64,000 nt of DNA from Ryuthela nishihirai. Its lineage: Eukaryota > Arthropoda > Arachnida > Araneae > Heptathelidae. A program made the position numbers and the translations under genes. The stretch spans positions 37,696,901 through 37,760,900 of the forward strand of contig JAWZYU010000034.1 of the NCBI GenBank assembly GCA_038380435.1, in the 5' to 3' direction. The notes beneath the pieces are model-generated. The model did no database searches and was not told the origin of the DNA. It saw only the letters and a list, made by a program, of their open reading frames with translations. Each line of letters begins with the position of its first letter. Positions within the stretch are counted from its first letter, which is position 1. This document shows positions 21,012 through 32,579 of the stretch, in pieces.

Positions 21012-21392
21012 GGTAGGGGTGACTCAGTTGGTACTGCACCAGGCTCGTAATCTGCAGTTCCCAGGTTCCAGTCCCAGCTGGGTCAGCGTTGAGATTTATC
21101 TCCGCTAAACTCCCCGCCCCGCCCACTGTCAGTAGGGGACACCGATGGGCTTGGAAAGGCCGCCGTCCGTCGGATGGGACGTTAAGCCGTGCCCTGCATG
21201 CGGGAGAGCTATATCCTGCGCACTTTAAAGAACGCGCTGGATGGCCTTGACGGAAGACTACAGTCTGTCTCCTAACAACTGTCTATTGAGTCCCCTTCCC
21301 CAACCTTCTCTGAGCCTTCGGGGTCTTTGTGACCAAGCCATTTAGACCATTGTGTGCAAAGAAAGTGCCGCTCAGAGGTAAAACAACCCAAC
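21012..21392 (+). mobile_element. SINE-A, full length
   Basis: aggggtgactcagttggtac with box B replaced by ggttccagtcc; ends taaaacaacccaac. Because the B box is damaged, this copy is unlikely to be transcribable by RNA polymerase III. Confidence 0.88.
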
Positions 21393-21590
21393 AATCCTTC
21401 TATTTAACGCCCCTTTCATGGAAACCTAGGGGTGAGGGTTGACGCAGTCAGTCATTCCTCTCCCTTTGTTCTACATACATACAAAATCCTCATGCAACCA
21501 TGGGCTACGGTGGTCCAAACGGACTGTGTAATTTTCCTCTCCAGACGTGTCTCTTCTGAGCTACAGCTGCTTCATTTGATCACTCTAGGC

Positions 21591-22061
21591 CAGTGTCTCG
21601 CAAACTGTGTGCCGCGAGAGATTCCAAGTGTGCCGCGAGAGATTTTCAAATTGACACTAGATATCCTGAATTCAATATCCTGATAACCTCAATATCCTGA
21701 ATTGAGCACAAAAGCTATTCGAGCCTTGTTGCCCTTCAGCTCGTCTTATCTTTGTGAACTTGGATTCTCATCATTAACTGAAATTAAATCTAAAAAGCGT
21801 GAGCGGCTTCAGATGATTGAAAAAGAGATGCGAGTGTGTTTATCTAACTTTGAGCCAAGAATAATGCAAATTTGTTCGCAGAAGCAAGCTCATACATCCC
21901 ATTGAAATATGTTCATATCTAAATTTTAAATAAAATGCATTTAACGAAACTTCAATTTTCCTCTTTTTACGTAACCATCAAAAATCCTTTTTTTAGGTGT
22001 GCCGCGGGAAAAAAAAATTAGATTCAGTGTGCCGCAGAGTAAAAAAGTTTGCGAGACACTG
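21591..22061 (+). mobile_element. hAT relic retaining the transposase C-terminus
   Basis: The ends are CAGTGTCTCGCAAACTGTGT and the inverse of CAGTGTCTCGCAAACTTTTT. An exact 8-bp TSD, ctctaggc, lies at 21583-21590 and 22062-22069. The interior plus frame 21702-21905 encodes LLPFSSSYLCELGFSSLTEI followed by IKSKKRERL, which matches the dimerisation region of Charlie/ZBED-type hAT transposases (LLPF.TTYLCE.GFS). Everything N-terminal to this is gone, so it is an internally deleted, non-autonomous element. Confidence 0.9.
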
Positions 22062-22584
22062 CTCTAGGCCAATTCTAGCCCAAGTCCTGTTTGACATTGT
22101 CTGCACTTCGCATCCTAGGACTCCCCCATTTTCATGAAACCTTCAGGCAATTGTTCATAATCCTATTTGCTAATCTGCAGCTATGCATACAGGCAACATG
22201 GCCAAACCATCACGTCTCCCTCTGCACAAAATGCTGCTCAAAGGAAGTTGCCGATTCCTGCCCTCATCATTAATTACAAAGTCAAACCACCTAATGCCGA
22301 AGATAGTGTGAGCAAGAGTCTAGAATCAAAGGCATAAAGTTTCTTTTTATCCTGTTTACAAAAAGTCCATGTTTCGCTACCATATAAAACCTTAGAAAGA
22401 ACCAAACTATTATACAGCCTAATTTTAGTCTTTCAAGTGTATATGCCTATTTTTCTACACACTCTATAGATTCTTAAAAGTCCCAGGGGCAATCCCTATT
22501 CTTCTATTTACCTCGTAACGCCGGTATCTGTTACTTAGGTCCCAAGGTAATTAAACTGAGACACTTGCTCAAAAGTACAGCCAT

Positions 22585-23154
22585 TCAAAGCAACTCTGTC
22601 TGACCAATTTTCATCACTTTAATTTTCTCTCTGTTTATAACCAAACCTACTCTACTACCAGTCTCATCAACAGCTCGAATGAAAGAGTTCATCTCATCAA
22701 CATCATTTGCCAAAAGGGCTAAATTATCAGCATAATCTAAATCAGAAATTTTCGTATCTCCAATCCATTTAAGGCCAAAATCTTTCCCTTGAAGTGAATT
22801 TCGCATAACATAATCAATAACCAAACTAAAGAGAAAACGAGATAAAATGCACCCTTGTCGAACACCAGAAGTAATGCTAAACCAATTGCTACAAGCCTTA
22901 CCAACTCTCACACATGACTCAGTGTTATTATAGGGAGCTTTCATTATGTTGACTAACTTGTCAGGTATACCATATGATCTCACAATCAACCACAAATTAT
23001 GACGATCAACAGAGTCGAAAGCCTTTTTGAAATCAACAAAGCTACTAACCAAAGGTTTCTGAAACTCTAAACATTTCTCAAGAATCTGGCTAAGTGAAAA
23101 TATCTGATCCACACATCCCCTACCACTTCTGAATCCACATTGCTCATCACGCAA
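22585..23154 (-). pseudogene. reverse transcriptase domain of the LINE
   Basis: One open segment of about 189 codons covers RT motifs: fingers/palm FVDFKKAFDSVDR, turn GVRQGCILS and the catalytic box as YAD in DYADNLALLA, followed by GLVINREKIKVM. It is interrupted upstream by the SINE at 23187. Confidence 0.9.
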
Positions 23155-23186
23155 TTGACTGTCAACCAGATTATTAATTCTATTTT

Positions 23187-23578
23187 GGGGCGGAGATGGC
23201 TCAGGAGGTAGCGCGCCTGGCTCGTAATCTGTAGTTCCCAGGTTCGAGTCCCAGCTGGGTCAACGTTGAGACTTATCTCCGCAAAATTCCCCACCCTGCC
23301 CACTGTCAGTAGGGGACACCGATGGGCTTGGAAAGGCCGCCGTCCGTAGGATGGGACGTTAAACCGTGGTTTCGTGTGCGGGAGAGCCATACCCTGTGCA
23401 CGTTAAAGAACACGCTGGATGGCCTTGACGGGAGGCTACCATCTGTCTCCCAACAGCTGTTCCAGTGGGACCCCTCCCCCAACCTTCTCTGAGCCTTCGG
23501 GGTCCATGTGACCTGGCCATTTAGCCCATGGTGTGCAAAAAAGTGCCGCTCAGAGGTAAAACAACCCAACAACCCAAC
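23187..23578 (+). mobile_element. SINE-A inserted in the LINE reverse transcriptase
   Basis: ggggcggagatggctcagga to acaacccaacaaccc. It separates GISLLSFPGK (distal) from RINNLVDSQLRDEQCGF of the LINE, which are otherwise adjacent in this family. Confidence 0.9.
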
Positions 23579-24156
23579 TTTACCTGGAAAAGAAAGTAAA
23601 CTAATTCCCCTATAATTATTGCAAGAACTGCGATCACCATTTTAAAAATAGGGATAATAATAGCTGTAGTAAATTCTTTACGAGCAACACCTTTATCATA
23701 GAAAATATTCAAAATTTCAGTCAGCCGTGTTACATCACAAGTGTTCCCATCTCTAATCATTTCAGTGGTGATTTCATCCATCTCTGGGGATTTATGCAGT
23801 TTTAATTTAGAGATAGCCAAAGTGACTTCGGAATGTGATATAGGGCCATCATTAAAGCAGTAATGCATCTATCCTCATTACAAACAATGGGAGCAGAAAT
23901 AATTTCATTCTTTAAAACATCTCAGAAATGCTCGGCCCACCTAGCCATCACAGAATTCACACCTTCAACCACCTTGCCATGTTTATCCCTCAATCCCTGT
24001 GTACCTGTCTGTTTCTTCCCACATAAAACATTAACAATCTGGAACAACCCCCTCCCCTGCTGTTGTGCTGTCTAACTGCTTCCTCTGCTTTGTCAGCCAA
24101 GCTATCAAGCCAAAGATTCTTATCAGCTGTTAACTGATCCTTTACATGTTTATTAA

Positions 24157-25558
24157 CCCTTCCAGTGTCCAGAACGTATATATCCGTTTTTAATACAATG
24201 AAAGAAAACGATTTTTAAAAAAATTAAAATTGCCATTTTAAAAATTTTTAATAGATATCATAAAAATATGTAATTTGAGTTTGATGAATAATATTTTCTT
24301 TTTTTATTTGATACATATTTTATTAAACTATGACATAAATAATTTGTTAAAGCCATCTGTTTGCCATTTCTTAGAAGTTATATAAGGTATTGCCAATTTG
24401 TTTGTTAACATTACTCTGTGCTGAGGGGCGGGGGTGGCTCAGTCGGTAGTGCGCCAGGCTCGTAATCTGTAGTTCCCAGGTTCGATTCCCAGCTGGGTCA
24501 GCGTTGAGATTTATCTCCGCAGAATTCCCCGCCCTGCCCACGGTCAGTAGGGGACACCGATGGGCTTGGAAAGGCCGCCATCCGTCCGTCGGATGGGACG
24601 TTAAACCGTGGCTCCGTGTGCGGGAGAGCCATACCCTGTGCACGTTAAAGAACACGCTGGATGGCCTTGACGGGAGGCTACCATCTGTCTCCCAACAGCT
24701 GTTCCAGTGAGTCCCCTCCCCCAACCTTCTCTGAGCCTTCGGGGTCCATGTGACCTGGCCATTTAGCCAAGGGTGTGCTAAAAAGTGCCGCTCAGAACCG
24801 CTCAGAACAACCTAACTCTGTGCTGAAGCAATCCCCTAATTTAAGCTCAGAAGTTTGATTTGAACTATTATCAACAAATTTTTCCTTAAAGTTTTTAAAA
24901 TCTCATGATAATTAACAAAGAACTCTGCTTTTTAAAAATGGAAGATTTTGGAAGTAATTATGAAATGTGTACCTTTTTTTTTGGTATATCACTGTAAAAA
25001 TTGTTATTAAAATTAATGTTAGTACACTGATAAAAGTTTTTACTTCAATAAAATTCAGAATTAAATTCTTTTTAATTTGGTATATAACATGAGCTATTTC
25101 TATTGATTAGTTATTTATTAAAAATATTCTAAATGTGACTTATTTATTGGACTGCAACAAGCCTGGACTTTTTCTCAAAGTATAGTATGGAGAAAAAAAA
25201 TTTCAAAACAGAAGAAATGTTTACTTTAAATAAGAAATTTTTTTGTTATTTAGAAATAACCTTTCTATTCATGTGCATTATAACCATTTCTGTCTATTAG
25301 CTTTTTTTTTTTATAAATTTTTTTGTGTTGCCAGATGCATTTTTTTACTACATGACTCTAAAACCAGTATTATTAAAATAAAATTTGTCATTTTTTTTGT
25401 TAAATATTTTATTTTCAGAAAATCCAGAATTAAATGTTGATTAATTTGGCATATAACATGACATAATTCTTTTCACTAATTATTTGGCAAAAAAGTTCTA
25501 AAGTTAAATTTGCCCTTTGGATGTAAACCAGTTTTTCAGGCTGGACACTGTAAGGGTT
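24157..25558. mobile_element. TTAA-flanked, piggyBac-type non-autonomous element
   Basis: The left end is TTAA-CCCTTCCAGTGTCCAG (24153-24172) and the right end is CTGGACACTGTAAGGG followed by ttTTAA (25541-25562). The 16-bp ends are inverted with one mismatch. Removing the element together with one TTAA rejoins the LINE frame across the junction (...YNEL + NKHVKDQLT...), which is strong proof of insertion. The interior is AT-rich, has no transposase, and hosts a SINE-A. Confidence 0.85.
24426..24813 (+). mobile_element. SINE-A inside the TTAA element
   Basis: actctgtgctga flanks both sides. The body has a 4-bp expansion (ccgccatccgtccgtcgg) and the tail repeats ccgctcaga. Confidence 0.9.
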
Positions 25559-26556
25559 TTAAGCTCGTTGTAAAGCAGTCTGTTAGGACTAGTAGGGTGT
25601 TTATTCATATTAATCCTGCACTTCCTTCTTTCAGAAATAAGTTCCATAACCTTAAAATTCAAATAATTTTGTTTCCTCTGTTCCCTTTTACCCAAAAGAG
25701 TACTGTTGGTTTCAAGAAAAGCCTGTTTAAACTGATCCCATTCTTTCTCAACTTCAGCAGTAAGCAAACCACGATTGTCATAATGACTAAGTAACCTATC
25801 ATGGTATGCTTTGGCTAGAACTGGATCTTTCAGACCTTCAGTAGTAAAGGTAATTTTCTTAACCTTAGCACAACATTTCTTAAGCTTCACCTGCAGACAC
25901 TTTGGACCAGGTAATGATCACACCCAATTTCGGCTACCCTGTATGATGTGGTATTCCTAACTGAACTAGCCCATTTGCTGTTAATTAAATTGTAATCTAT
26001 CATATTCCTGTGCAACCCGTCAGGTGAAACCCGTGTGTATTTATAAATGTTCCGGTGTTGTAGTATGTGTTAGTTATTTGCAAACTTTAAGTTATCTGTA
26101 GATGTTCTCCATTGCCATTGTAACTACCAATGCCAAAGGGATCTTAGACTCCTTCCCAAAGGTCAAGAGTCAGTACCAACTTTAGCATTAAAGTCGCAAC
26201 AGAAATATCTCCTTTCTTCGCAGAATTCAAAATATCACGTACCTGTCTGTGAAACATATCCTTTTCGTTCTCATCAGAGTCCTCTGTGGGGGCATAACAA
26301 CAGATGATATTCAAGTTTTTAATTTTTGTTTTAAATTTTGCTGTACGAAATCTTTTTTAAATGCGATCATATCCTAGAAGAGCATCACTGGAATGTCTGC
26401 TGAGAAGCATACATATAGCTTGGAGATGCTTTCCATCCTCCCTCCCTGAAAAGAAAATTTTAAAATTATTTTTAAGTATCTGACCTTTATTTGTCCATCT
26501 GGCCTCTTGCAAGCCGAGAATATTTAGGTTATAATGCTGGAATTCATGTGTGATAG

Positions 26557-26938
26557 AGGGGCAGGGGCTCAGTCGGTAGCGCACCAGGCTCGAAATCTGC
26601 AGTTCCCAGGTTCGAGTCCCAGCTGGGTCAGCGTCGGGATTTGTCTCCACAAAATTCCCCGCCCTGCCCACGGTCAGTAGGGGACACTGATGGGCTTGGA
26701 AAGGGCATCTTCCGTCGGATGGGACGTTAAGCCGTGGCCCCCTGTGCGGCAGAGCCATACCCTGTGCATGTTAAAGAACATGCTGGGAGGCCTTGACTGG
26801 AGGCTACAGATGTTTCCCAACAACTGTACCAGTGGGTCTCCTCCCCAAATCTTCTCTGAGCCTTCGGGGTCCTTGTGACCTGGCCATTTAGCCCATTGTG
26901 TGCAAAAAGGTGCCACTCAGTAGTAAAACAACCCAACC
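26557..26938 (+). mobile_element. SINE-A in the LINE endonuclease region
   Basis: ggggcaggggctcagtcggt to aaaacaacccaacc. It shares gaaagggcatcttccg with the copy at 34652, a subfamily mark. Confidence 0.88.
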
Positions 26939-26989
26939 TTCTGTGTGGGCGTCAAGAATAATCTCAATGCAATATCATCATGTTCCTCA

Positions 26990-27685
26990 TATTTGCAGAG
27001 AGAAAATGATTAGTAAGATTTTAAAGAAACTAGGTTTATTGAGAGAGGTAATGAGAACAATATCAAACAACTACCGAATCGCACGCATTGGGCAAAGACC
27101 CGTTCCCCCTCTGCTAAATGCTAAAGTCACACATGCTGATAGGAACTTCTGTGGACCTATTCAATCCTTTCAAGTGGACCTATTCAAGAGCCATAAGACC
27201 TGCCTGAGAGACATTTCTCAAGTTTAGGATTGGTGATGCCCAACTAGCTGAGTGAGGGTTCAGACACCTGCGATGATCTCTGATCAGGATTATCCACTAG
27301 CTGATATAAGGTATCCCATTCCTCTGTTCACTTAGGGCTGGCAACCCACAAGCAAACAGAAAACACAGCGGCAGATTCTCCCTCAACAGAGGCCCACCAG
27401 TGCAGCAAGTACAGGATCCATAATCAAGCTCAAATCCATAAACAAGTCCAATCTAGAGGTATAAATGGTCAGCACCAGGACCCTATGAAGTGGACCACTC
27501 CGTAGCAGGGAAGGAAAACGAAAAAAAGTGACTATAGATGACCAGATCAGTAGGCCACACTGATCTGGCAGCCGTCCCGTTCCACAAGAGAGTATATCTT
27601 TTGAAAGGTATTAACGGCCTGCACCACGTGAATTTGTGATCCCTTAGCTATTTAGATCATTTATTAGTAACTCAAACCAGTTACA
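26990..27685 (-). other. probable 5' part of the LINE, or unassigned
   Basis: The region continues upstream of the endonuclease without a visible boundary. It contains a short hairpin around ccagatcagtaggccacactgatctgg (27550). No coding frame is convincing. Its assignment to the LINE 5' UTR is inference. Confidence 0.35.
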
Positions 27686-27689
27686 ACTG

Positions 27690-28053
27690 ACTTGGTTCAG
27701 TTGTTTTACCTCTGAGCAGCTCTTTGGTACACACTACAGGCTAAATTGCCAGGTTACGAGGACCCCGCGAGCCCAGAGAATATTGGGGTAAGGGAACACA
27801 CTGAACAGCTTTTAGGAGACAGATGGAAGCCTCTCGTCAAGGAATCCAGCGTGTTCTTTAACGTGCACAGGGTATGGCTCCTCCCGCACACGGGGGGGCC
27901 ACGGCTCAACGTTCCATCCTACGGACAGAGGCCTTTCCAACCCATCGGTGTCCCCTACTGACGTGGGCGGGGAGTTTTGCGGAGATAAATCTCAACGCTG
28001 ACCCAGCTGGGACTCTAGCCTGGCGCGCTACCGACTGAGCCACCCCCGCCCCT
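27690..28053 (-). mobile_element. SINE-A, diverged
   Basis: ttcagttgttttacctctga to gagccacccccgcccc; the head has lost the stretch containing the anticodon arm. Confidence 0.85.
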
Positions 28054-28393
28054 TTTTCTGAGAAAAGTGAACATTCGCTATTTACCAGAAGTGATTAGAA
28101 TAAGTAGCTTCCTCTAGTGAAATAAGCTATTTCACTACAGAATGTTCCTTGTGAAATTGATATTTCATGAAGATGCTTAATATAAACATTTACATGAATA
28201 TTTAGATATTTTTCGAAATAGAATAATTTTGAGCTTTATCTGAAGTTTGTTCTGATTGGCAGTGAGACATTCAGGACTTTGCCCATTGAGGGGGGGGGGA
28301 TGAGGGGAGGGGTAAGAGCTCGATTCTCAGTTTTTGATTAGCGTATAGGGTTATATATATATACAGTATCTGTATGATTCGGTTTCCAGGTGT

Positions 28394-28681
28394 TGGATTG
28401 TTTTACCTCTGAGCGGCACTTTTTTGCACACCATGGGCTAAATAGCCAGGTCACAAGGACTCCGAAGGCTCAGAGAAGGTTGGGGGAGGGGACCCACTGG
28501 AACAGCTGTTGGGAGACAGATGGTAGTCTCCGGTCAAGGCCAGTGTGTTCTTTAAAGTGCACAGGGTATGGCTCTCTCGCACACGGAGCCACGGCTTTAA
28601 TGTCCCATCCGACGGCGGCCTATTCCAAGCCCATCGGTGTCCCTTACTGACCGTGGGCAGGTCGGTGAGTTTTGCGGAGGT
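28394..28681 (-). mobile_element. 5'-truncated SINE-A
   Basis: Flanked by ggtttccagg on both sides. It ends at gagttttgcgga, so the whole tRNA head is absent. Confidence 0.88.
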
Positions 28682-29050
28682 TTCCAGGGGAAAAGCCAAT
28701 CTCGTAATCTGCAGTTCACAGGTTCGTGTTCCAACTGTGCGTGTGTTGAGATGTATATCAACTAAATTTCTGCCCTGTCCTCGGTGAGAAATGGAACACC
28801 ATTGGGATAGGAAAAGTGTTTTTCCATCAGATGGAATATTAAGATGTGATTCCGCTATGTAGGATATATCTGGCGCAATATGGCCTTATTTGCCTTTTTG
28901 CGTAAAATCTAAACGATCCTTAAAATATATATCCATATCCTAGTCAAGAATACACTGGATGGCCTTGACTGGAGGCCAACCATTTGTTTCCCAACAGCTA
29001 TATAATACGGTAATATGTTTTCCAACAGTATATATAATGGGTTTCCCTCC
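28682..29050 (+). mobile_element. ancient SINE-A with LINE-tail-like insert
   Basis: aatctcgtaatctgcagttc starts a much-decayed copy. At about 28868-28915 it is interrupted by tctggcgcaatatggcctta ... ttgcgtaaaat, resembling the LINE tail ending at 30797. Confidence 0.55.
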
Positions 29051-29053
29051 CTC

Positions 29054-29440
29054 GGGGGGAGAGAGTGGCTCAGTCGGTAGCGTGCCAGGCTCGTAATCTG
29101 CAGTTCCCATATTCGAGTCCCAGCTGGGCCAGCCTTGAGATTTATCTCCGCAAAACTCCCCGCCCTGCCCTTAGTCAGTAGGGGACATCGATGGACTTGG
29201 AAAAGCCGTTGTCTGTATGTTGAGACGTTAAGCCATGGCCTTATGTGGGGAAGATCTATATTCTATTGAGCATTAAAGAACACACTGGATGGTCATGACG
29301 GGAGGCTACCATCTATCTCCTCCCAACAGCTGTTCAGTTGGTCCCCCCCCCAATCTTCTTTGAGCGCTCGGGGTCCTTGTGACCTGTTCATTTAGACCAT
29401 TGTGTGCAAAAAAAGTGCCACTCAGAGGTAAAACAACCCA
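29054..29440 (+). mobile_element. SINE-A, full length
   Basis: ggggagagagtggctcagtc to aaaacaacccaatcc. The body is fairly diverged (tgagacgttaagccatggcc). Confidence 0.87.
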
Positions 29441-29446
29441 ATCCGG

Positions 29447-29627
29447 AGCACTGTAAAGAATACATTTTATGGCTGTGATGGGACAGATGACTTTGATGGT
29501 TTCCCAACAGCTATGTAGTGGGACTCCTTCCCTCGACCTTGTCTGAGCATTGGGGTCCTTGTGACCTGGCCACTTAACTCGTTGTGTATACAAAAGATGC
29601 CGTTCAGAGATAAAGCAACGCAAATCT
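29447..29627 (+). mobile_element. SINE-A distal fragment, old
   Basis: cactgtaaagaatacatttt to gagataaagcaacgcaaa; recognisable by ttcccaacagctat and tccttgtgacctggccac. Confidence 0.7.
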
Positions 29628-30180
29628 TTTCCAAAAGATAAGTAAAAAAACGGGAAGTTATTACAGAGCAAAAATTTCAGTTTGCAGATTACTGTTAACA
29701 GAGAAAAGCTTTTATGTCTTGACGATCGATTCCAACTAAAGTTCATTTAAAGTATAGCCGAGTTCAATGAATAAACATTTCTTTCGTTAAAGCTGAGATT
29801 GTTTCTAGTGGAATCGGGAACGAGCATTTGTTGGGTGCGCCTCTTAGTGCTGCCATCTGTTGATGATACATGGAACTATACTGTTCTCTGAATATTTACC
29901 TCCTATTTTCACTTTTCGTTCATAATGTCTTCTTTCGATTCCTGTTTTTTAGAGACAAAATTTTTTTAAGAAATAATTTTTTTGTGTTGGACTGGTATTA
30001 ATGAAATATTGCGATTCGAGTTTTCCGAATCTTTGAATCATTTATATTTCGACAGTTAAAGAACGCTAATTTTGAGAAATGCAATATGTTAATTATGGAA
30101 GATCATAAGAATGAGGGCAAGATATGTATGTGTTGAGTGTCTTCTAAATGTAAAGTACGGGGGGATTCCTCGAGACTTCA

Positions 30181-31076
30181 GGGCGGGGGTGGCTCAGTCG
30201 GAGTTCGCCAGGCTCGTAATCTGCAGTTCCCAGGTTCGAGTCCCAGCTGGATCAACATTGATATTTATCTCCGCAAAACTCCCCGCCCCGCTGGCGGACG
30301 ACGAACCTAAATCCGAGTTTTGTGACACCATTTTAACTATTAAACATATTTTAGTCGAATGTCCATGTTTTAATTTTGAACGTCGTGTGTTTTTTAGCTT
30401 TCATAATTTTACGTCCGAGCCTCTTCCACTCGGACATCTTTTATCTGATGGCTCTGTTTTATCCACTGTTTTTGCATTTTTACGTTTTACCGGTTATTTT
30501 AACAAATTGTAATTTTATTGTTTTGTCATTACACTGTCCATCCTGGGTCTTTTACACTGTCCATCCTGGGTCTTTTACACCTAGGTTGGGTTTCTTTCTT
30601 TTACACCTTTATGTTTCTTGCTTTACATCTGATATTTATTTTTGTACTTTTTTATATCTGTTGGTTTTGTCCTTTACCTTTTACTGTATTGACTTTTAAC
30701 TTTGGTTGTGGTTTCTGTTTCTTTTATTCTTCTATTAATCTCGTCTGGCGCATTATGGCCTAAGCTGACAAGGCGCCATAAAACCCCAACCAACCAACCC
30801 CGCCCTGCCCACGGTCAGTAGGGGATACCGATGGGCTTGAAAAGGATGCCATCCGTCGGATGGGACGTTAAGCCGCGGCTCCGTGTATGGGAGACCTGTT
30901 CACGCTAAAGAACACACTGAATGGCCTTGACGGGAGACTATCATCTGTCTCCCAACAGCTGTTCCAGTGGGTTCCCTCCCCCCAACATTCTCTGAGTGTT
31001 AGGGGTCCTTGTGACCTGGCCAATTCAGCCCATGGTGTGCAAAAAAGTGCTGCTCAGAGGTAAAACAACCCAACCT
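30181..31076 (+). mobile_element. SINE-A split by a LINE 3' end
   Basis: The head and proximal part (30181-30288) and the rest (30798-31076) belong to one copy: ctcgagactt before it and tcgagactt after it form the TSD. The interruption falls at ccccgccc. Confidence 0.88.
30289..30797 (+). pseudogene. 5'-truncated LINE: C-terminal codons plus 3' UTR
   Basis: Inserted in a SINE-A with ccccgccc duplicated at 30281-30288 and 30798-30805. It encodes FCDTILTIKHILVECPCF, the Cys/His-containing C-terminus typical of I/Jockey-group LINEs (C..H.L.EC), followed by about 60 more codons to a stop near 30510. The 3' UTR carries a 22-bp direct duplication (cactgtccatcctgggtctt at about 30532 and 30554) and ends gcgccataaaaccccaacca with an aacc repeat tail. 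Confidence 0.8.
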
Positions 31077-31169
31077 TCGAGACTTTTGTAACATTTTACA
31101 GGGTATTCCCCCAACATAATAGTTAAGGATGATCAACCTGATTTAAACAATGTGTTGTGCCAAGTTCCT

Positions 31170-31430
31170 GGTGGTTTCGAATTTTGCCAACTCCTCTCAA
31201 TTTAGCCAAGTTTCCGCGATTTTGCCGACTTGCTATAATTTTCACAAAAAATTCCCAATTTTTATACCTCACCTGAATTTTACCTATTCCCCAAGTTTTT
31301 GCGAAGTTGTGCCTCGATTTTGCCAACTCCCCTTAATTTCGCAAAAACAATCCCAATTTTCACAGCTGAACTTTATTTTACCAAATGGCTTCGAATTTTG
31401 CCAAGTTGGTTCGATTTTGCCGAAATGACT
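31170..31430 (+). repeat. second copy of the ttttgccaact minisatellite
   Basis: The motif cgattttgccaactcccc recurs in loose form, as at 204-1133, including the phrase aaaaattcccaatttttat. No inverted ends were found here. Confidence 0.65.
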
Positions 31431-31747
31431 TCTGCTGTAAAAGTAACGATTTATAACAGAAAATATTTATTTCAACCGACTCATGTAGCCAATGAGGTAA
31501 CTACATAATTGTGATGCCTGTGCGAAGATTTTTGCGTTTTGATGCAAGGCTCATAAGAAGAGCAACCATAATTTGCATTTTATCTAGTTTATGCACACGA
31601 CATAGCAGGAATATCTGCAAAACTTACAGCTTCCACATGGAAGCGACTTTCAGGTAGAAAATTCGGAAATCTACTTGGTAGTGTCTTGTAAACAAGGGTA
31701 TTAGTCAAGACAACGATTTGACCACCACCAGCCGGGGTGGGTGGTGT

Positions 31748-32115
31748 TGGATTGTTTTACCTCTGAGCGGCACTTTTTTTCACACCACGGGCTAAATGGA
31801 CAGGTCACATGGACCCCGAAGGCTCAGAGAAGATTGGGGGAGGAGACCCATTGGAAGAGCTGTTGGGAGACAGATGGTAGCCTCCCGTCAAGGCCATCCA
31901 GCGTGTTCTTTAACGTTCATAGGGTATGGCTCTCCCGAACACGGAACCACGGCTTAACGTCCCATCCGACGGACGGCGATCTTTCCAAGCCCATCGGTGT
32001 CCCCTACTGACCGTGGGCAGGGAATTTTTGCCGAGATAAATCTCAACGCTTACCCAGCTGGGACTCGAACCTGGAAACTCTACAGATTGAGAGTCTGGCG
32101 CGCTACCGACTGAGT
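31748..32115 (-). mobile_element. SINE-A, first of a duplicated pair
   Basis: ttggattgttttacctctga to gcgctaccgactgag. It carries the private changes gttcatagggtatgg, gggaatttttgccgag and ctctacagattgagagtctg, all shared with the next copy. Confidence 0.9.
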
Positions 32116-32131
32116 AATGGTGTAAATGGTT

Positions 32132-32510
32132 GGGTTGGGTTGTTTTACCTCTGAGCGGCACTTTTTTGCACACCATGGACTAAATGGCCAGGTCACATGG
32201 ACCCCGAAGGCTCAGAGAAGGTTGGGGGAGGGGACCCACTGGAACATCTGTTGGGAGACAGATGGTAGCCTCCCGTCAAGGCCATCCAGCGTGCTCTTTA
32301 ACGTTCATAGGGTATGGCTCTCCCGAACATGGAACCACGGCTTAACGTCACATCCGACGGACGGCGACCTTTCCAAGCCCATCGGTGTCCCCTACTGACC
32401 GTGGGCAGGGAATTTTTGCCGAGATAAATCTCAACGCTGACCCAGCTGGGACTCGAACCTGGAAACTCTACAGATTGAGAGTCTGGCGCGCTACCGACTG
32501 AGTAATGGTG
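32132..32510 (-). mobile_element. SINE-A, second of a duplicated pair
   Basis: It shares the private changes of the copy at 31748 and the same downstream flank, taatggtgtaaatggt. This points to local duplication of a 390-bp segment rather than two insertions. Confidence 0.9.
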
Positions 32511-32579
32511 TAAATGGTGTAATATATGGTGTGAATATGTAATTACACCATTGGCTACATGAGTCATTGCATTTTTTTA

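Larger units (their letters stand above)
22070..26990 (-). pseudogene. non-LTR retrotransposon (endonuclease, reverse transcriptase, C-terminal region), decayed
   Basis: Read on the minus strand, parts of one LINE appear in order. Endonuclease: HYNLNILGLQEARW (about 26500-26550), IKNLNIICCYAPTEDSDENE (about 26270), GDFNAKVG (about 26190) and a C-terminal DYNLINSKWASSV / CDHYLV block (about 25920-26020). Linker: 25563-25890. Reverse transcriptase: SEMDEITTEMI (23.8 kb), GDRSSCNNYRGISLL (23.6 kb), QCGFRSGRGCVDQIF, VDFKKAFDSVDR, SGVRQGCILS and the catalytic DYADNLALLA (22585-23154). The C-terminal WTFCKQDKKKL is at about 22.35 kb. The motif set suits the RTE-like/CR1-like group; the clade is not settled. 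Stops and frameshifts (for example near 23640 and 26170) and four insertions make it inactive. Confidence 0.88.

Noticed and set aside
30376..30763. Hydrophobic frames (107 and 81 codons) as membrane proteins
   Set aside because: They lie in the T-rich 3' UTR of the LINE fragment and overlap in different frames.
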